Counted from the first letter of the stretch, positions 7,402 to 16,524 are shown. The stretch: DNA of 64,000 bases from GCA-003244245 sp050699875 (GCA_050699875.1 JBOHFX010000003.1:61505-125504); one strand, 5' to 3'. Notes: generated by a model from the sequence alone, not told the origin. Made by a program: numbers and translations.

Positions 7402-8723
7402 GGCGTGGTTCCGCGGAACCGGGCGGTGATCGCCTGGCCGTGCGCGGGGAGGTCCTCGGCGTCGGCGAGCGCGATGACGTGGTCGGCTACCTGCACCAGC
7501 GCATCGGAGTCGTATTCGATGAGCTGCACGCCGCGCAGGAAGGTTTGCACGGATAGCCCCGAGGAGTGCCGCGCACAGCCCCCGGTGGGCAGCACGTGGT
7601 TGGAACCGGCGCAGTAGTCGCCCAGCGACACCGGCGCGTACGGGCCGACGAAGATCGCTCCAGCGTTGCGCACCCGGCGGGCCACCGCGGCCGGATCCAA
7701 GGTCTGGATCTCCAGGTGTTCGGCCGCATAGGCATCCACGACCTTCAGCCCGGCGGCCACGTCGGAGACGAGGATGCAGCCGGACTGCCGGCCAGTCAGC
7801 GCGGCACGGATCCGTTCGGTGTGCTTGGTAGCAGCGACCCTCTGATGCAGCTGTGTGTTGACGGCGTCGGCCAACGCCACCGAGTCGGTGATCAACACAC
7901 TGGCCGCCAGCGTGTCGTGCTCGGCTTGGGAGATCAGGTCGGCGGCGACGTGCACCGGGTCGGCGCTGCCGTCGGCCAGGATGGCGATCTCGGTGGGACC
8001 GGCCTCCGCGTCAATGCCGATCATGCCGCGCAGGGCGCGTTTGGCCGCGGTGACGTAGATGTTGCCGGGGCCGGTGATCAGGTCCACCGGGTTCAGCGGC
8101 GCGCCGTCGGTGTCCGTGCCGCCGTAGGCGAGCAGCGCGACGGCCTGCGCGCCGCCGACCGCCCACACCTCGTCGATCCCGAGCAGCGCGGCCGCGGCGA
8201 GCACGGTGGGGTGCGGCCGACCGTCATGGGCAGCCTGCGGCGGTGAGCACACCACCAGCGACGCCACCCCGGCCACCTGCGCGGGTACCACGTTCATCAC
8301 CACAGTGGACGGGTAGACGGCCAGCCCGCCGGGCGCGTAGAGCCCGACCCGTTCCACCGGAACCCATCGCTGCGTGACGCGGCCGCCGGGGACCACCTGG
8401 GTGGCCGTGTCCGCACGTCGCTGATCGGCGTGCACCCGGCAGGCCCGGTCAATAGATTCCTCCAACGCGGCGCGCACCGCCGGATCCAGCTGCTCCAGTT
8501 CCGTGCGCAGTGCGCGGACCGGAACCCGGACGCCGGCCGGCCGCATTCCATCGAAGCGTTCGGTGAATTCCAGTACCGCCGCCACACCCCGGTCGCGCAC
8601 CGCGTCGATTACCGGAGCCACCTGGCGGGCCACCGAGTCGACGTCCACCTCGGCCCGCGGCAGCAGCCCGCGCAGCACCGCAGGGCCAGGAAGTCGACCA
8701 CGCAGATCTGTGCGAGTGAGCAT
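7398..8723 (-). CDS. hisD: Histidinol dehydrogenase HisD
   Basis: A zinc-dependent, NAD-linked enzyme oxidising histidinol to histidine in two steps. It is 441 residues, normal length. Motifs include VPGGRVTQRW, YAPGGLAVYPSTVVMNVVPA, GPGNIYVTAAKR, AGPTEIAILAD, ISQAEHDT (zinc-region His), and SLGDYCAGSNHVLPTGG near the C-terminus. It is the first gene of the hisDCB run. A TACGCT hexamer on the minus strand (8731-8736) lies 7 nt from the ATG, so a leaderless transcript is plausible, but no good -35 was recognised. Confidence 0.97.
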   Translation of the reverse strand: MLTRTDLRGRLPGPAVLRGLLPRAEVDVDSVARQVAPVIDAVRDRGVAAVLEFTERFDGMRPAGVRVPVRALRTELEQLDPAVRAALEESIDRACRVHADQRRADTATQVVPGGRVTQRWVPVERVGLYAPGGLAVYPSTVVMNVVPAQVAGVASLVVCSPPQAAHDGRPHPTVLAAAALLGIDEVWAVGGAQAVALLAYGGTDTDGAPLNPVDLITGPGNIYVTAAKRALRGMIGIDAEAGPTEIAILADGSADPVHVAADLISQAEHDTLAASVLITDSVALADAVNTQLHQRVAATKHTERIRAALTGRQSGCILVSDVAAGLKVVDAYAAEHLEIQTLDPAAVARRVRNAGAIFVGPYAPVSLGDYCAGSNHVLPTGGCARHSSGLSVQTFLRGVQLIEYDSDALVQVADHVIALADAEDLPAHGQAITARFRGTTP

Positions 8724-8823
8724 GGTGCCCAGCGTAATGCGCCGCTGTCCGCTGTCGCTGGGCGTTGAGCGGGCGCAGCGGGATTACGCGCCTCGAAACT
8801 CGACGCTGCCTGCTGAATGCGGG

Positions 8824-10152
8824 ATGGGGCTGGGTATTACGCTCCGCGAAGTGCCCGTACGTCGTGCTGCCATGATCGTGCTGTTGGCGGTGCTTGCAGT
8901 GGCCGTGCCGGTGTCCGCGACCGCAGCGGCGCCACCCCAGCCTCCGCCTGAGCCGATGGCGGCATACCGGGTGGCGGGGGTGGACGACTCGGCCGCGCGC
9001 ACTGCGGTGCTGCGCGAGGGCGTCGACGTACTCGGCGGCGGCAGTGACTATCTGGAGATCCGGGCCACGCCCACCCAGGCGGACCGGTTGCGGGCCTCTG
9101 GGCTGCGGTTGCTTCCGCTCCCAGCGCTACCCACGGTGCCTGGACTGGTCGCGCCCGGCGAATTCCCGATCGGGTACCGGGGTTATTCCAACTACCGCGC
9201 GCTCACCGCCGAGCTGGACTCGCTGGCCGCTGCGCATCCCCAGCAGGTGGCGGTGTCCAGCTACGGCCAGTCGGTGGAGGGTCGCCCACTACCGCTGGTG
9301 AAGATCAGTGACGATGTACGCGCCGACAAGCAGCAACCCGAGGTATTGTTCAGTTGCGCGCAGCATGCCCGTGAGCACCTCACCGTCGAAATGTGCTTGC
9401 ACATCGTGCAGCGGTTGGCGCAAGGCTATGGAATAGACCCGAAAATTACCCAGTTAATGCGGTCTCGGGAGATCTGGGTTGTTCCGATGGCCAACCCGGA
9501 CGGTATCGAGTACGACGTCTCCACCGGCTTTTTCGGGTTGTGGCGCAAGAACCGGCAGCCGACGCCGGAGGACGCCGAGATCGGAACCGACCCTAACCGG
9601 AACTGGGGCGAGCAATGGGGATGCTGCGGCGGTTCGAGCAGCGATCCTGCCAAGGACACCTATCACGGCACCGAACCATTCTCCGCGCCGGAGACCGCGC
9701 AGCTCAGGGACTGGGTGAACAGCCGCGTTATCGGCAGCGTGCAGCAGATCACCGCCCACATCGACTTCCACAGCTTCTCCGAGTTGGTGCTGTGGCCCTA
9801 CGGATTCACCACCGACGACACCGGCCCCGGCCTGAGCACCTCCGACGCGGCGGCCTTCCGCAAGCTGGGCGAGGCGATGGCCGCCACCAACGGCTACACC
9901 CCGAAACAATCCAGCCACCTTTACATCACCGACGGCTCGATCGGCGACTGGATGTGGGCGCAACATCGCATCTGGTCCTTCACCTTTGAGATGTATCCGA
10001 CCAGCCAGGCGCAAGGTGGCTTCTATCCACCGGAGACCGTCATCGACCGCGAGACCGCCCGCAACGACGCGGCGGTGGATCTGCTGCTAGACCACGCAGA
10101 CTGCGTCCCGCGGATCACCGGCGCCCGCTGTGCCGAGCGCCAAGACCGGTAG
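8824..10152 (+). CDS. Secreted zinc carboxypeptidase, M14 family
   Basis: A metallocarboxypeptidase of about 442 residues that probably trims peptides outside the cell. After a basic n-region (VPVRRAAM) comes a hydrophobic signal segment (IVLLAVLAVAVPVSA) with an AxA-type cleavage area. The catalytic domain shows the zinc pair in CAQHAREHLTVEM (HxxE), then NPDGIEYD, RKNRQP and DPNRNWG (substrate Asn-Arg). The third zinc His is in HIDFHSFSE, and the catalytic Glu near the C-terminus is in FTFEMYP. The ATG at 8824 or the GTG at 8851 are both possible; the latter gives a more typical signal peptide. It stands alone, divergent from hisD and convergent with the acyltransferase gene. Confidence 0.93.
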   Translation: MGLGITLREVPVRRAAMIVLLAVLAVAVPVSATAAAPPQPPPEPMAAYRVAGVDDSAARTAVLREGVDVLGGGSDYLEIRATPTQADRLRASGLRLLPLPALPTVPGLVAPGEFPIGYRGYSNYRALTAELDSLAAAHPQQVAVSSYGQSVEGRPLPLVKISDDVRADKQQPEVLFSCAQHAREHLTVEMCLHIVQRLAQGYGIDPKITQLMRSREIWVVPMANPDGIEYDVSTGFFGLWRKNRQPTPEDAEIGTDPNRNWGEQWGCCGGSSSDPAKDTYHGTEPFSAPETAQLRDWVNSRVIGSVQQITAHIDFHSFSELVLWPYGFTTDDTGPGLSTSDAAAFRKLGEAMAATNGYTPKQSSHLYITDGSIGDWMWAQHRIWSFTFEMYPTSQAQGGFYPPETVIDRETARNDAAVDLLLDHADCVPRITGARCAERQDR

Positions 10153-10186
10153 GGCTGCGCTCGGTCGCTGTCCTATCAGACCCATG

Positions 10187-10212
10187 AGCATGGCATGAGG
10201 CGTCGCCATGCT
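10187..10212. terminator. Small hairpin between convergent genes
   Basis: AGCATGGC (10187-10194) and GCCATGCT (10205-10212) are perfect reverse complements with a 10-nt loop. They lie between the converging carboxypeptidase and acyltransferase genes. No U-tract is visible, so a two-way terminator is only a guess. Confidence 0.35.
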
Positions 10213-10261
10213 GCTGGGTGATGCTCGAGACGGTGGGCGCAGACCCGGGCCCTGAGCTGGC

Positions 10262-11266
10262 TCAGGAGCCCCGCCGGATCCCATCCACCCAGTCATCGAT
10301 CCGCTCCCACCAGCGGTAGAGCCACTCCACCTGAGCTTGTTCGCCGCGCGGCACCTCGGCGGCCGGCACCCGCCACCAGCGCATCCGCACGGTCTGATCG
10401 AGCGGCAGTTCCCGCCAGATGTCGACCACGGTGTACAGGTGGTCCAGGCCCGCGTGCGCCACCCACACGACATCGGCATCGGGAGCCGCGGCCAGCGCCG
10501 CCGCGACTCCGCCCGGGCGCGGCGGCAGCACATGACGCATCGCCTCGGATCGGCGCGCCATGTCCTCGAGCCCGCGCGCCCGCAGCCGGGCGATGCCGGC
10601 CAGCCGGCGACGCTCGGTGAAGTTGCCGCCCTCAGGGAAGATCACCAAGGCGTCGTTGTGGTCGAGGGCGGTCGCGAGCTCACCGATCCGCCGTTGCAGC
10701 TGCTCGCCACCCCCGCCGGGCAGGAACCGGTTGGGCAGCCGGTTGAGCACCACGTCAAGCGCCGGATCCCACTGCAACGCCTCGGCCAGCACGATCCGCG
10801 GTTCCCGCGCATACCAGTTGACCAACGCGTGGACAAGGAGGAACGAGTCGCCGGGACCGGCGTGCCGGCAGAACACGAGCAACGGTCGGTCGAGGTAGTC
10901 GTCGGGGTCGGGGCCCTCGACGTCCACCCGCAACCGCAGCACCCGGGCCGCCTCGCCGTAGAGCACCCGCAGGTACCAACCCACGAGCTGGTAGTGCAGA
11001 TACTGGAACGGCGGCGTCCGTATCGCCGTCCCGAATCCGGCGGCCAGCCAGAGCCCGAACAGCGCTACCAGCACCAGGCTTTCCAGCACCAGCGCGACGA
11101 CGACCACCCACAGTACCCGTAGCGCACGCAGCCGGCCCGGCAGGAACGGCGAAAGCGCAGCGGCCAGCAGCATCCACACCGGCAGCGTGGTCAGCACCGA
11201 GACGGTGAGCAGCACCACCGCGGGGGCAAGCACCACCCGGCGAACCCACCGCGGCGGGAGGCTCAC
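10262..11266 (-). CDS. 1-acyl-glycerol-phosphate acyltransferase-like membrane protein (PlsC family)
   Basis: Transfers an acyl group to a glycerophosphate-type acceptor at the membrane; the exact substrate is not determined. It is 334 residues. Hydrophobic segments occupy roughly residues 10-45 and 50-75. They are followed by the acyltransferase HX4D motif in CRHAGPGDS and the FPEG motif in IFPEGGNFTERRR, which bind catalytic base and phosphate. The GTG start overlaps the patatin gene stop by four bases, so the two are co-translated. The pairing suggests deacylation/reacylation remodelling of a lipid. Confidence 0.86.
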   Translation of the reverse strand: MSLPPRWVRRVVLAPAVVLLTVSVLTTLPVWMLLAAALSPFLPGRLRALRVLWVVVVALVLESLVLVALFGLWLAAGFGTAIRTPPFQYLHYQLVGWYLRVLYGEAARVLRLRVDVEGPDPDDYLDRPLLVFCRHAGPGDSFLLVHALVNWYAREPRIVLAEALQWDPALDVVLNRLPNRFLPGGGGEQLQRRIGELATALDHNDALVIFPEGGNFTERRRLAGIARLRARGLEDMARRSEAMRHVLPPRPGGVAAALAAAPDADVVWVAHAGLDHLYTVVDIWRELPLDQTVRMRWWRVPAAEVPRGEQAQVEWLYRWWERIDDWVDGIRRGS

Positions 11267-12117
11267 CGCCGGCCCCCGGTGCCAAGACGAGCCTGCAGGT
11301 ACTCCGCCGACGCGCGGTACGCGGTGGCGATCCGGTTCGCGGTGGCGGCCACGTCCCGATAGCGCAGCGCCGCCCGGCTGTCCCAGGGCGGCGCGCCACC
11401 CTGGCCCGCCGGCAGCACGTGCACCTCAACGTCATCTCCGACGGAGGCCAGGTCACGGGCGTAGCGGTGCCGGCGAGCGATTTCAAAGGCCACCAGGGCA
11501 ACCTCCCAAGGCCGCCGCGGCGGCCGCAACGGCTGGTCGACGCGCCCAACCTGTAGCACGAAGATCCGATCGGCGCCCAGCGCGACGGCGTGACCCAGCG
11601 GGATGCTGTTCACCAGGCCACCGTCCAGGTAATGCCGGCCGTCGACGACCGCCGGGGGCAGCAGCCCGGGCACTGCAGCTGAGGCCAGCACCGCGTCGAC
11701 GACGGGACCACGATCGAACCAGTGTTCTGCAGCATCCTCGATGCTCGCAGCGCAGCAAGTGAAGCGCACGGGCAGGTCCTCGATGCACCGGTCGCCCAGC
11801 ACGGCGGTCACCGCCCGGCGCAGCGGACCCGACGTATGAGCGGCCACCCCGCTGCGGGCGAACTCCCGCAGCCGCCGGACCGTCCCGGCAGCGAACACGG
11901 CCCGCGCGTCGGAGGAGCGCCACAGCACGTCAAGCCGGTCAGCGACCTCCTCGGGCGGCAGCGCGGCCAGCACCGCTCCGTTGAGCGCCCCGATCGACGT
12001 GCCGACCACCAGGTCGGGCCGCACCCCGGCCTCGATCAACGCCCGCAGCATTCCGACCTGGACGGCGCCGAGCAAGCCGCCCCCGCCGAGGACGATCGCC
12101 GTGCCGCCGGTACCCAC
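11263..12117 (-). CDS. Patatin-like phospholipase
   Basis: A 284-residue serine lipid acyl hydrolase. The oxyanion loop is GGGGLLGAVQVGML. The nucleophile elbow GTSIGALNGA carries the catalytic Ser (GxSxG). The catalytic Asp is in HYLDGGLVNSIP (DGG). No signal peptide is seen, so it acts in the cytoplasm or at the inner membrane face. The GTG at 12117 sits 51 nt after nadC. It is coupled by a four-base overlap to the PlsC-like acyltransferase, which suggests lipid remodelling as a pair. Confidence 0.9.
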   Translation of the reverse strand: MGTGGTAIVLGGGGLLGAVQVGMLRALIEAGVRPDLVVGTSIGALNGAVLAALPPEEVADRLDVLWRSSDARAVFAAGTVRRLREFARSGVAAHTSGPLRRAVTAVLGDRCIEDLPVRFTCCAASIEDAAEHWFDRGPVVDAVLASAAVPGLLPPAVVDGRHYLDGGLVNSIPLGHAVALGADRIFVLQVGRVDQPLRPPRRPWEVALVAFEIARRHRYARDLASVGDDVEVHVLPAGQGGAPPWDSRAALRYRDVAATANRIATAYRASAEYLQARLGTGGRR

Positions 12118-12168
12118 TGGCCCAATGCTGCCAAAGCCCGCACCATTGTGGACCGGTCTCGCTAGTCG

Positions 12169-13041
12169 CTAGCTGGAGCTCAAGTCCAGGCCGAGATCCA
12201 AGGCTGGCGCGGAGTGGGTGAGTGCTCCGACCGCCAGGTAACGCACCCCGGTCTCGGCGTAGGCCCGTGCGACGTCGAGCGTCAGCCCGCCGGAGGCCTC
12301 CAGCTCGGTACGCGAACCTGCGGCTCGGCTGGCGGCCTCAGCGCATTGCGGCACTGTCATGTTGTCCAGCAGCACCAGTGACACCTCAGCGGCCAGCGCC
12401 TCGTCCAACTCCTCCAGGGTGCCGACCTCCACCTCACAGGGCAGCTGCGGGGCATGCTCCCGGACGGCCGCGATGGCGGCGGTCACCGAGCCAGCGGCGG
12501 TCACATGATTGTCCTTGATCAACACCGCGTCGCCGAGGCCCATCCGGTGGTTGGTCCCTCCACCACAGCGAACCGCGTACTTCTGCAGCGCACGCAATCC
12601 TGGGAGAGTCTTGCGCGAATCCCGGATCGACACGCCCGTACCAGCTACCGCGCCCACCCATGCGGCGGTGACCGTGGCTACTCCCGAGAGGTGACACAGC
12701 AAGTTGAGTGCGGTGCGCTCGGCGGTGAGCAGACCGGCCACCGGAGCGCCAACGGCGAGCGCGACGTCCCCGGCGGCAAGCTGGTCACCGTCCTGACATC
12801 GGGCGATGATCTCGTACCCCCCGGCCCCCAGCACCGCATCGAGCACCCCGAGGAACACCGGCAGCCCAGCCAACGTGCCGGGCTTGCGTGGCGAGACGGT
12901 CGCTGCCGCGACGGCTCCGGCCCGCACGCAGGCCGCGGTCGTGGCGTCCGGGCCGTAGCGCAGGTCCTCGTCCAATGCGGTGCGGATGACCCGGTGTACC
13001 TCGTCGATCTCGAGACCCAGGGTGGCGGGATCGATGCTCAC
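12169..13041 (-). CDS. nadC: Nicotinate-nucleotide pyrophosphorylase (quinolinate phosphoribosyltransferase)
   Basis: Converts quinolinate and PRPP to nicotinate mononucleotide, the last step of de novo NAD ring synthesis. It is 290 residues. Visible motifs are ALDEDLRYGPDAT near the start, ERTALNLLCHLSGVAT, SIRDSRKTLPGLRALQKYAV with the basic phosphate-binding residues, GGGTNHRMGL, IKDNH and LLDNM. The GTG at 13041 overlaps the nadB stop by four bases and gives the family-like N-terminus; upstream residues in the same frame are nadB shadow. It is the third gene of nadABC. Confidence 0.96.
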   Translation of the reverse strand: MSIDPATLGLEIDEVHRVIRTALDEDLRYGPDATTAACVRAGAVAAATVSPRKPGTLAGLPVFLGVLDAVLGAGGYEIIARCQDGDQLAAGDVALAVGAPVAGLLTAERTALNLLCHLSGVATVTAAWVGAVAGTGVSIRDSRKTLPGLRALQKYAVRCGGGTNHRMGLGDAVLIKDNHVTAAGSVTAAIAAVREHAPQLPCEVEVGTLEELDEALAAEVSLVLLDNMTVPQCAEAASRAAGSRTELEASGGLTLDVARAYAETGVRYLAVGALTHSAPALDLGLDLSSS

Positions 13042-14624
13042 GCTGCGCCTCCGACCAGCGCCGGCTCGGCCGGCACCGGGACTCCGGTGTCGTCGAGCAC
13101 CATGGCGATGCTGCGCCGCCATTGCGACGCGGTGCACGGGTGGTCGGTGCGCAGATGGCAGCCACGGCTCTCGGTGCGCGCGGTCGCGGCAGCCAGTACG
13201 GCGGCGGCAGCCAGGGTGAGCCCGGCGTCCTCCGCATCACGGGGAGTCCGCAAGCGCCGCCGGGTGGTGGCGCCCACACTCGCCGAGGCAGCGGCGAGCC
13301 CGGCGGCGTCTCGGCCGATGCCGGCGTGTGCACTCATTGCGCGTTGTACTGCGTCGCGATCGGCCATCGGCTGGGACTCGGGGGGCCGCAGCGGCGGGCC
13401 GGGGCGTGCGGACGCCGCGAGGTCGGCCGCCACCGCTTCCGCGGCCCGGGCGCCCATCACCAGCCCCTCCAGCAGGCTGTTGGAAGCCAGCCGGTTGGCG
13501 CCGTGCAGGCCGGTCCGGGCCACCTCCCCAGCTGCGTAGATGCCGGGCACGGTGGTCCGGCCGTTGATGTCGGTGACCACACCGCCGCACTGGTAATGGG
13601 CCGCTGGGGCCACCGGGATCGGCACCCGACCTGGATCAACGCCGACCGCCATGCAGGCGGCGTGCACCGTCGGGAAGCGACGGCGCAGCTGCGCGCCACC
13701 GAGGTGGGTGGCGTCGAGCAACACGTGATCGGTGCCGGTCTGGGCCATCCGGGCGGCGATCGCGGCGGCCACCACGTCTCGCGGGGCGAGCGCACCGAGG
13801 GGATGCACGCCGGTCATCACCGGACTGCCGGTGGTGTCAAGTAGGACCGCACCCTCGCCCCGGACAGCTTCGGTGATCAGCGGCTGCCGGCCCCGCGAGC
13901 CCGGCCCGGCACGCAGCACGGTCGGATGGAATTGCACAAATTCCAGATCGGCGGTCAACGCCCCGGCCCGCAACGCCAGCGCCAGCCCGTCGCCGGTAGC
14001 GACGTCGGAATTGGTGCTGACGGCGTAGAGCTGGCCCAACCCTCCGGTGGCGAGCAGGATGGCCCGCGCGCGCAGCACACCCACCTTGGGGCCGTCACTG
14101 AGCAGCGCCAACCCGGCTACTCTACCGGTGTCGTCGCGCAACACGTCGGTCGCTGCTTGACCCGCCAGTAACAGCAGCTGCCCGCCCTGGGCTGCGCCAA
14201 CCAGCGCTCTCTGGATTTCGGCTCCGGTCGCGTCACCCCCGGCGTGGATCACCCGGAAGGCCCCGTGCCCACCTTCGCGGGTGCGTTCCAAGCCTCCCAG
14301 ACCGCAGTCGAAGACGGCGCCGCGGGCCCGTAACACGTTGACCGCAGCGGGGCCGTCGGCCAGGATCGCCCGGGCAGCTACCTCATCACACAGTCCGGCA
14401 CCGGCCGCCAGCGTGTCAGCCACATGCGCGTCCACGCTGTCGCCGGTACTCGGTAGCGCCACCGCGACACCGCCCTGCGCCCACCGGGTGTTGCCGTCCT
14501 CGACCGTCGCCTTGGTCACGGCCGCCACCTGCAGCCCGAGCTCGGCGGCGCGCAAAGCGGCGGTCAACCCGGCGACGCCGGTACCGACCACCGCAAGATC
14601 CACGGTGAGCTCCCAGGCGGTCAT
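13038..14624 (-). CDS. nadB: L-aspartate oxidase
   Basis: A FAD-dependent oxidase turning L-aspartate into iminoaspartate for NadA. It is 528 residues. The FAD-binding fold is DLAVVGTGVAGLTAALRA, followed by NTRWAQGGVAVAL, the catalytic-domain HPLGALAPRDVVAAAI, AAHYQCGGVVTD with the flavoprotein-reductase HxxxG pattern, and AAGEVARTGLHGANRLASNSL. The ATG at 14624 has a GGAGGCGG ribosome site. That site and start codon are the second copy of an imperfect tandem duplication whose first copy opens a 13-codon upstream peptide ending in ATGA overlap with this gene. Confidence 0.96.
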   Translation of the reverse strand: MTAWELTVDLAVVGTGVAGLTAALRAAELGLQVAAVTKATVEDGNTRWAQGGVAVALPSTGDSVDAHVADTLAAGAGLCDEVAARAILADGPAAVNVLRARGAVFDCGLGGLERTREGGHGAFRVIHAGGDATGAEIQRALVGAAQGGQLLLLAGQAATDVLRDDTGRVAGLALLSDGPKVGVLRARAILLATGGLGQLYAVSTNSDVATGDGLALALRAGALTADLEFVQFHPTVLRAGPGSRGRQPLITEAVRGEGAVLLDTTGSPVMTGVHPLGALAPRDVVAAAIAARMAQTGTDHVLLDATHLGGAQLRRRFPTVHAACMAVGVDPGRVPIPVAPAAHYQCGGVVTDINGRTTVPGIYAAGEVARTGLHGANRLASNSLLEGLVMGARAAEAVAADLAASARPGPPLRPPESQPMADRDAVQRAMSAHAGIGRDAAGLAAASASVGATTRRRLRTPRDAEDAGLTLAAAAVLAAATARTESRGCHLRTDHPCTASQWRRSIAMVLDDTGVPVPAEPALVGGAA

Positions 14625-14662
14625 ATCACCGCCTCCGCCGGACCGAATGCATCGGCGGTCAT
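14621..14662 (-). CDS. Possible 13-codon coupling peptide upstream of nadB
   Basis: ATG at 14662 with its own GCGGAGGCGGCGAT ribosome site encodes MTADAFGPAEAVI and stops at a TGA that overlaps the nadB ATG (ATGA). The ribosome site plus the ATGACCGCC start are a near copy, 38 nt away, of the nadB initiation region. The peptide would pass ribosomes from nadA toward nadB by termination-reinitiation. It may equally be a neutral by-product of a duplication. Confidence 0.4.
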   Translation of the reverse strand: MTADAFGPAEAVI

Positions 14663-14682
14663 ATCGCCGCCTCCGCGGGACG

Positions 14683-15699
14683 TCACTCGCCGCCACCCGG
14701 CCGGCCGATATCGATCATGCGCTGTACCGCTCCCCGGGCCCGCTCGGCGATGTCGGCTGGGACAGTCACCTCGTCGACGCCGTCACGCAACGACCGCAGC
14801 AGGGCCGCTGGGGTGATCATCTTCATGTAGCGGCAGGAGGCCCGATCGTTCACTGCTTGAAAGTCGACCTCGGGAGCCGCGCGCCGCAGCTGGTGCAGCA
14901 TGCCGACCTCGGTGGCGACCAGGACTTCGCGGGCGCCGGTTGCCCGAGCAGCGTCGAGCATCCCGCCGGTGGACAGGATCCGCACCCGCTCAGCGGGCAC
15001 CGCACCCTCGCCTGCCAGGTACAGCGCGCTGGTGGCGCAACCACATTCCGGGTGGATGTAGAGCTCGGCGTCGGGTACGGCGGCGGCCTTGGCCGCCAGC
15101 TGGGAGCCGTTGATCCCGGCGTGCACGTGGCATTCCCCGGCCCAGATGTGCAGGTTGGTGCGGCCGGTGACGCGCTGGACGTGCGCGCCGAGGAACTGAT
15201 CGGGCAGGAACAGCACCGTAAGGTCGGCCGGGATTGACTCGACCACCGCGACGGCGTTGGACGAGGTACAGCAGATATCGGTCTCGGCCTTCACCTCCGC
15301 GGTGGTGTTCACATAGGACACCACGACCGCGCCCGGGTGCTCCGCCTTCCAAGCCCGCAGCTGCTCGGCGTCGATGGAGTCGGCCAGCGAGCAACCCGCC
15401 CGCGCGTCCGGAATAAGCACCGTCTTGCCCGGCGCGAGGATCTTTGCGGTCTCGGCCATGAAGTGCACGCCGCAGAAGACGATGGTGCTCGCTGCGCAGT
15501 CGGCGGCGATGCGGGACAGCGCAAGCGAGTCGCCGACGTGGTCGGCGGCGTCCTGGATCGCAGGCACCTGGTAGTTGTGCGCGAGCAGCACCGCGTCGCG
15601 TTGCCTGGCGAGCTCGCGCACCTCGGCCAACCAGGCACGATCTTGCTCCGGTGTTGGGTAGCCGGCGTGGGTCCGCTCCGGTACGGCAGTAGCGGCCAT
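14683..15699 (-). CDS. nadA: Quinolinate synthase (4Fe-4S)
   Basis: Condenses iminoaspartate with dihydroxyacetone phosphate to quinolinate using a 4Fe-4S cluster. It is 338 residues. The AHNYQVPAIQDAADHVGDS opening, FCGVHFMAETAKIL with the first cluster Cys, YVNTTAEVKAETDICCTSSNAV with the second, and HPECGCATSALYLAGEGA with the third are all visible. The family FQAVND and YMKMITP segments follow. The ATG at 15699 has a strong GAAGGAGG ribosome site. It is the first gene of nadABC and divergent from the Nudix regulator. Confidence 0.97.
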   Translation of the reverse strand: MAATAVPERTHAGYPTPEQDRAWLAEVRELARQRDAVLLAHNYQVPAIQDAADHVGDSLALSRIAADCAASTIVFCGVHFMAETAKILAPGKTVLIPDARAGCSLADSIDAEQLRAWKAEHPGAVVVSYVNTTAEVKAETDICCTSSNAVAVVESIPADLTVLFLPDQFLGAHVQRVTGRTNLHIWAGECHVHAGINGSQLAAKAAAVPDAELYIHPECGCATSALYLAGEGAVPAERVRILSTGGMLDAARATGAREVLVATEVGMLHQLRRAAPEVDFQAVNDRASCRYMKMITPAALLRSLRDGVDEVTVPADIAERARGAVQRMIDIGRPGGGE

Positions 15700-15742
15700 G
15701 TCGCCTCCTTCATCGCCAGCGCCAGTGCTGGCCTCTGCCCGA

Positions 15743-15765
15743 GTTTTCGCCTTACAATCGGAAAC
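15743..15765. promoter_or_regulatory. Candidate nadA-nrtR operator and leaderless -10 element
   Basis: GTTTTCG (15743-15749) and CGGAAAC (15759-15765) form an imperfect inverted repeat (6 of 7 pairs) in the 67-nt space between nadA and the Nudix regulator. Inside it, TACAAT (15753-15758) is a good -10 hexamer 8 nt before the GTG at 15767, consistent with a leaderless transcript. Assignment as the regulator's own binding site is inference from position. Confidence 0.35.
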
Positions 15766-15766
15766 C

Positions 15767-16468
15767 GTGAATAATAACAGCGTCGGGCTCGCGATGCACG
15801 AAGTTCTCGCTGCAGTGCTGCAGGTCCGGCACGGTCAACTGCAGGTTCTGTTGTGGCAACGCGGCATCGAGCCCGACGCCGGGCGCTGGGCGTTGCCAGG
15901 TGGCCGGCTCGGGGACCGCGAGGACGTGCAGACCTCGGTACTGCGCCAGCTCGCGGAGAAGGTGGATGTGCGTGAGGTAGCGCACGTGGAGCAGCTACAG
16001 GTGTTCAGCGCGCCCGACCGGATGCCGCACCAGCGCACCGTGGCCACCGCATTCCTCGGTCTGGTGCCTTGTGGGGCCGATCCCGCGCTCCCGCCCGACA
16101 CCGCATGGCATCCGGTGGCGGATGCGCTGCGGGGATCGCCATGCACCGCCTTCGATCACGGCCTGATCGTCCGACGGGCCCGGGACCGGCTACGTGCCAA
16201 GCTTTCCTACACCAACCTCGGATTCGCGCTGGCGCCACCGGAGTTCACCGTCTCGGCGTTGCGCGAGCTGTACTCCGCTGCGTTGGGCCACCGGGTGTCG
16301 GCGACCAACCTGCAACGGGTGCTGTCCCGGCGCGGAGTGTTGGTCCCGACCGGCTGCACCGCCGCGCCTGGACCCGCCGGCGGCAGGCCTGCGGCGCTGT
16401 ATCGCTTCGCCGAGTGCGGGATGCGGGTCACCGACCCTTTCGCCGTGCTGCGGCCACCAGAGCCCTGA
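15767..16468 (+). CDS. nrtR: NrtR-type Nudix transcriptional regulator of NAD synthesis
   Basis: A 233-residue protein with an N-terminal Nudix fold (HEVLAAVLQVRHGQLQVLLWQR, then WALPGGRLGDRED) and a C-terminal winged helix (FTVSALRELYSAALGHRVSATNLQRVLSRRG). The Nudix box is degenerate: after GGRLGDRED the usual REUxEExGU reads RQLAEKVDV. Hydrolysis is therefore probably lost, as in NrtR repressors that sense ADP-ribose. It is divergent from nadABC with a short shared promoter, which supports control of those genes. A GTG at 15767 or an ATG at 15794 may start it; a -10 element favours the GTG. Confidence 0.85.
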   Translation: MNNNSVGLAMHEVLAAVLQVRHGQLQVLLWQRGIEPDAGRWALPGGRLGDREDVQTSVLRQLAEKVDVREVAHVEQLQVFSAPDRMPHQRTVATAFLGLVPCGADPALPPDTAWHPVADALRGSPCTAFDHGLIVRRARDRLRAKLSYTNLGFALAPPEFTVSALRELYSAALGHRVSATNLQRVLSRRGVLVPTGCTAAPGPAGGRPAALYRFAECGMRVTDPFAVLRPPEP

Positions 16469-16524
16469 CCCGGACGACTTGTCTTCGTTTAGCGGATCCG
16501 CACTCGGCATCGTAACGTTAACGG

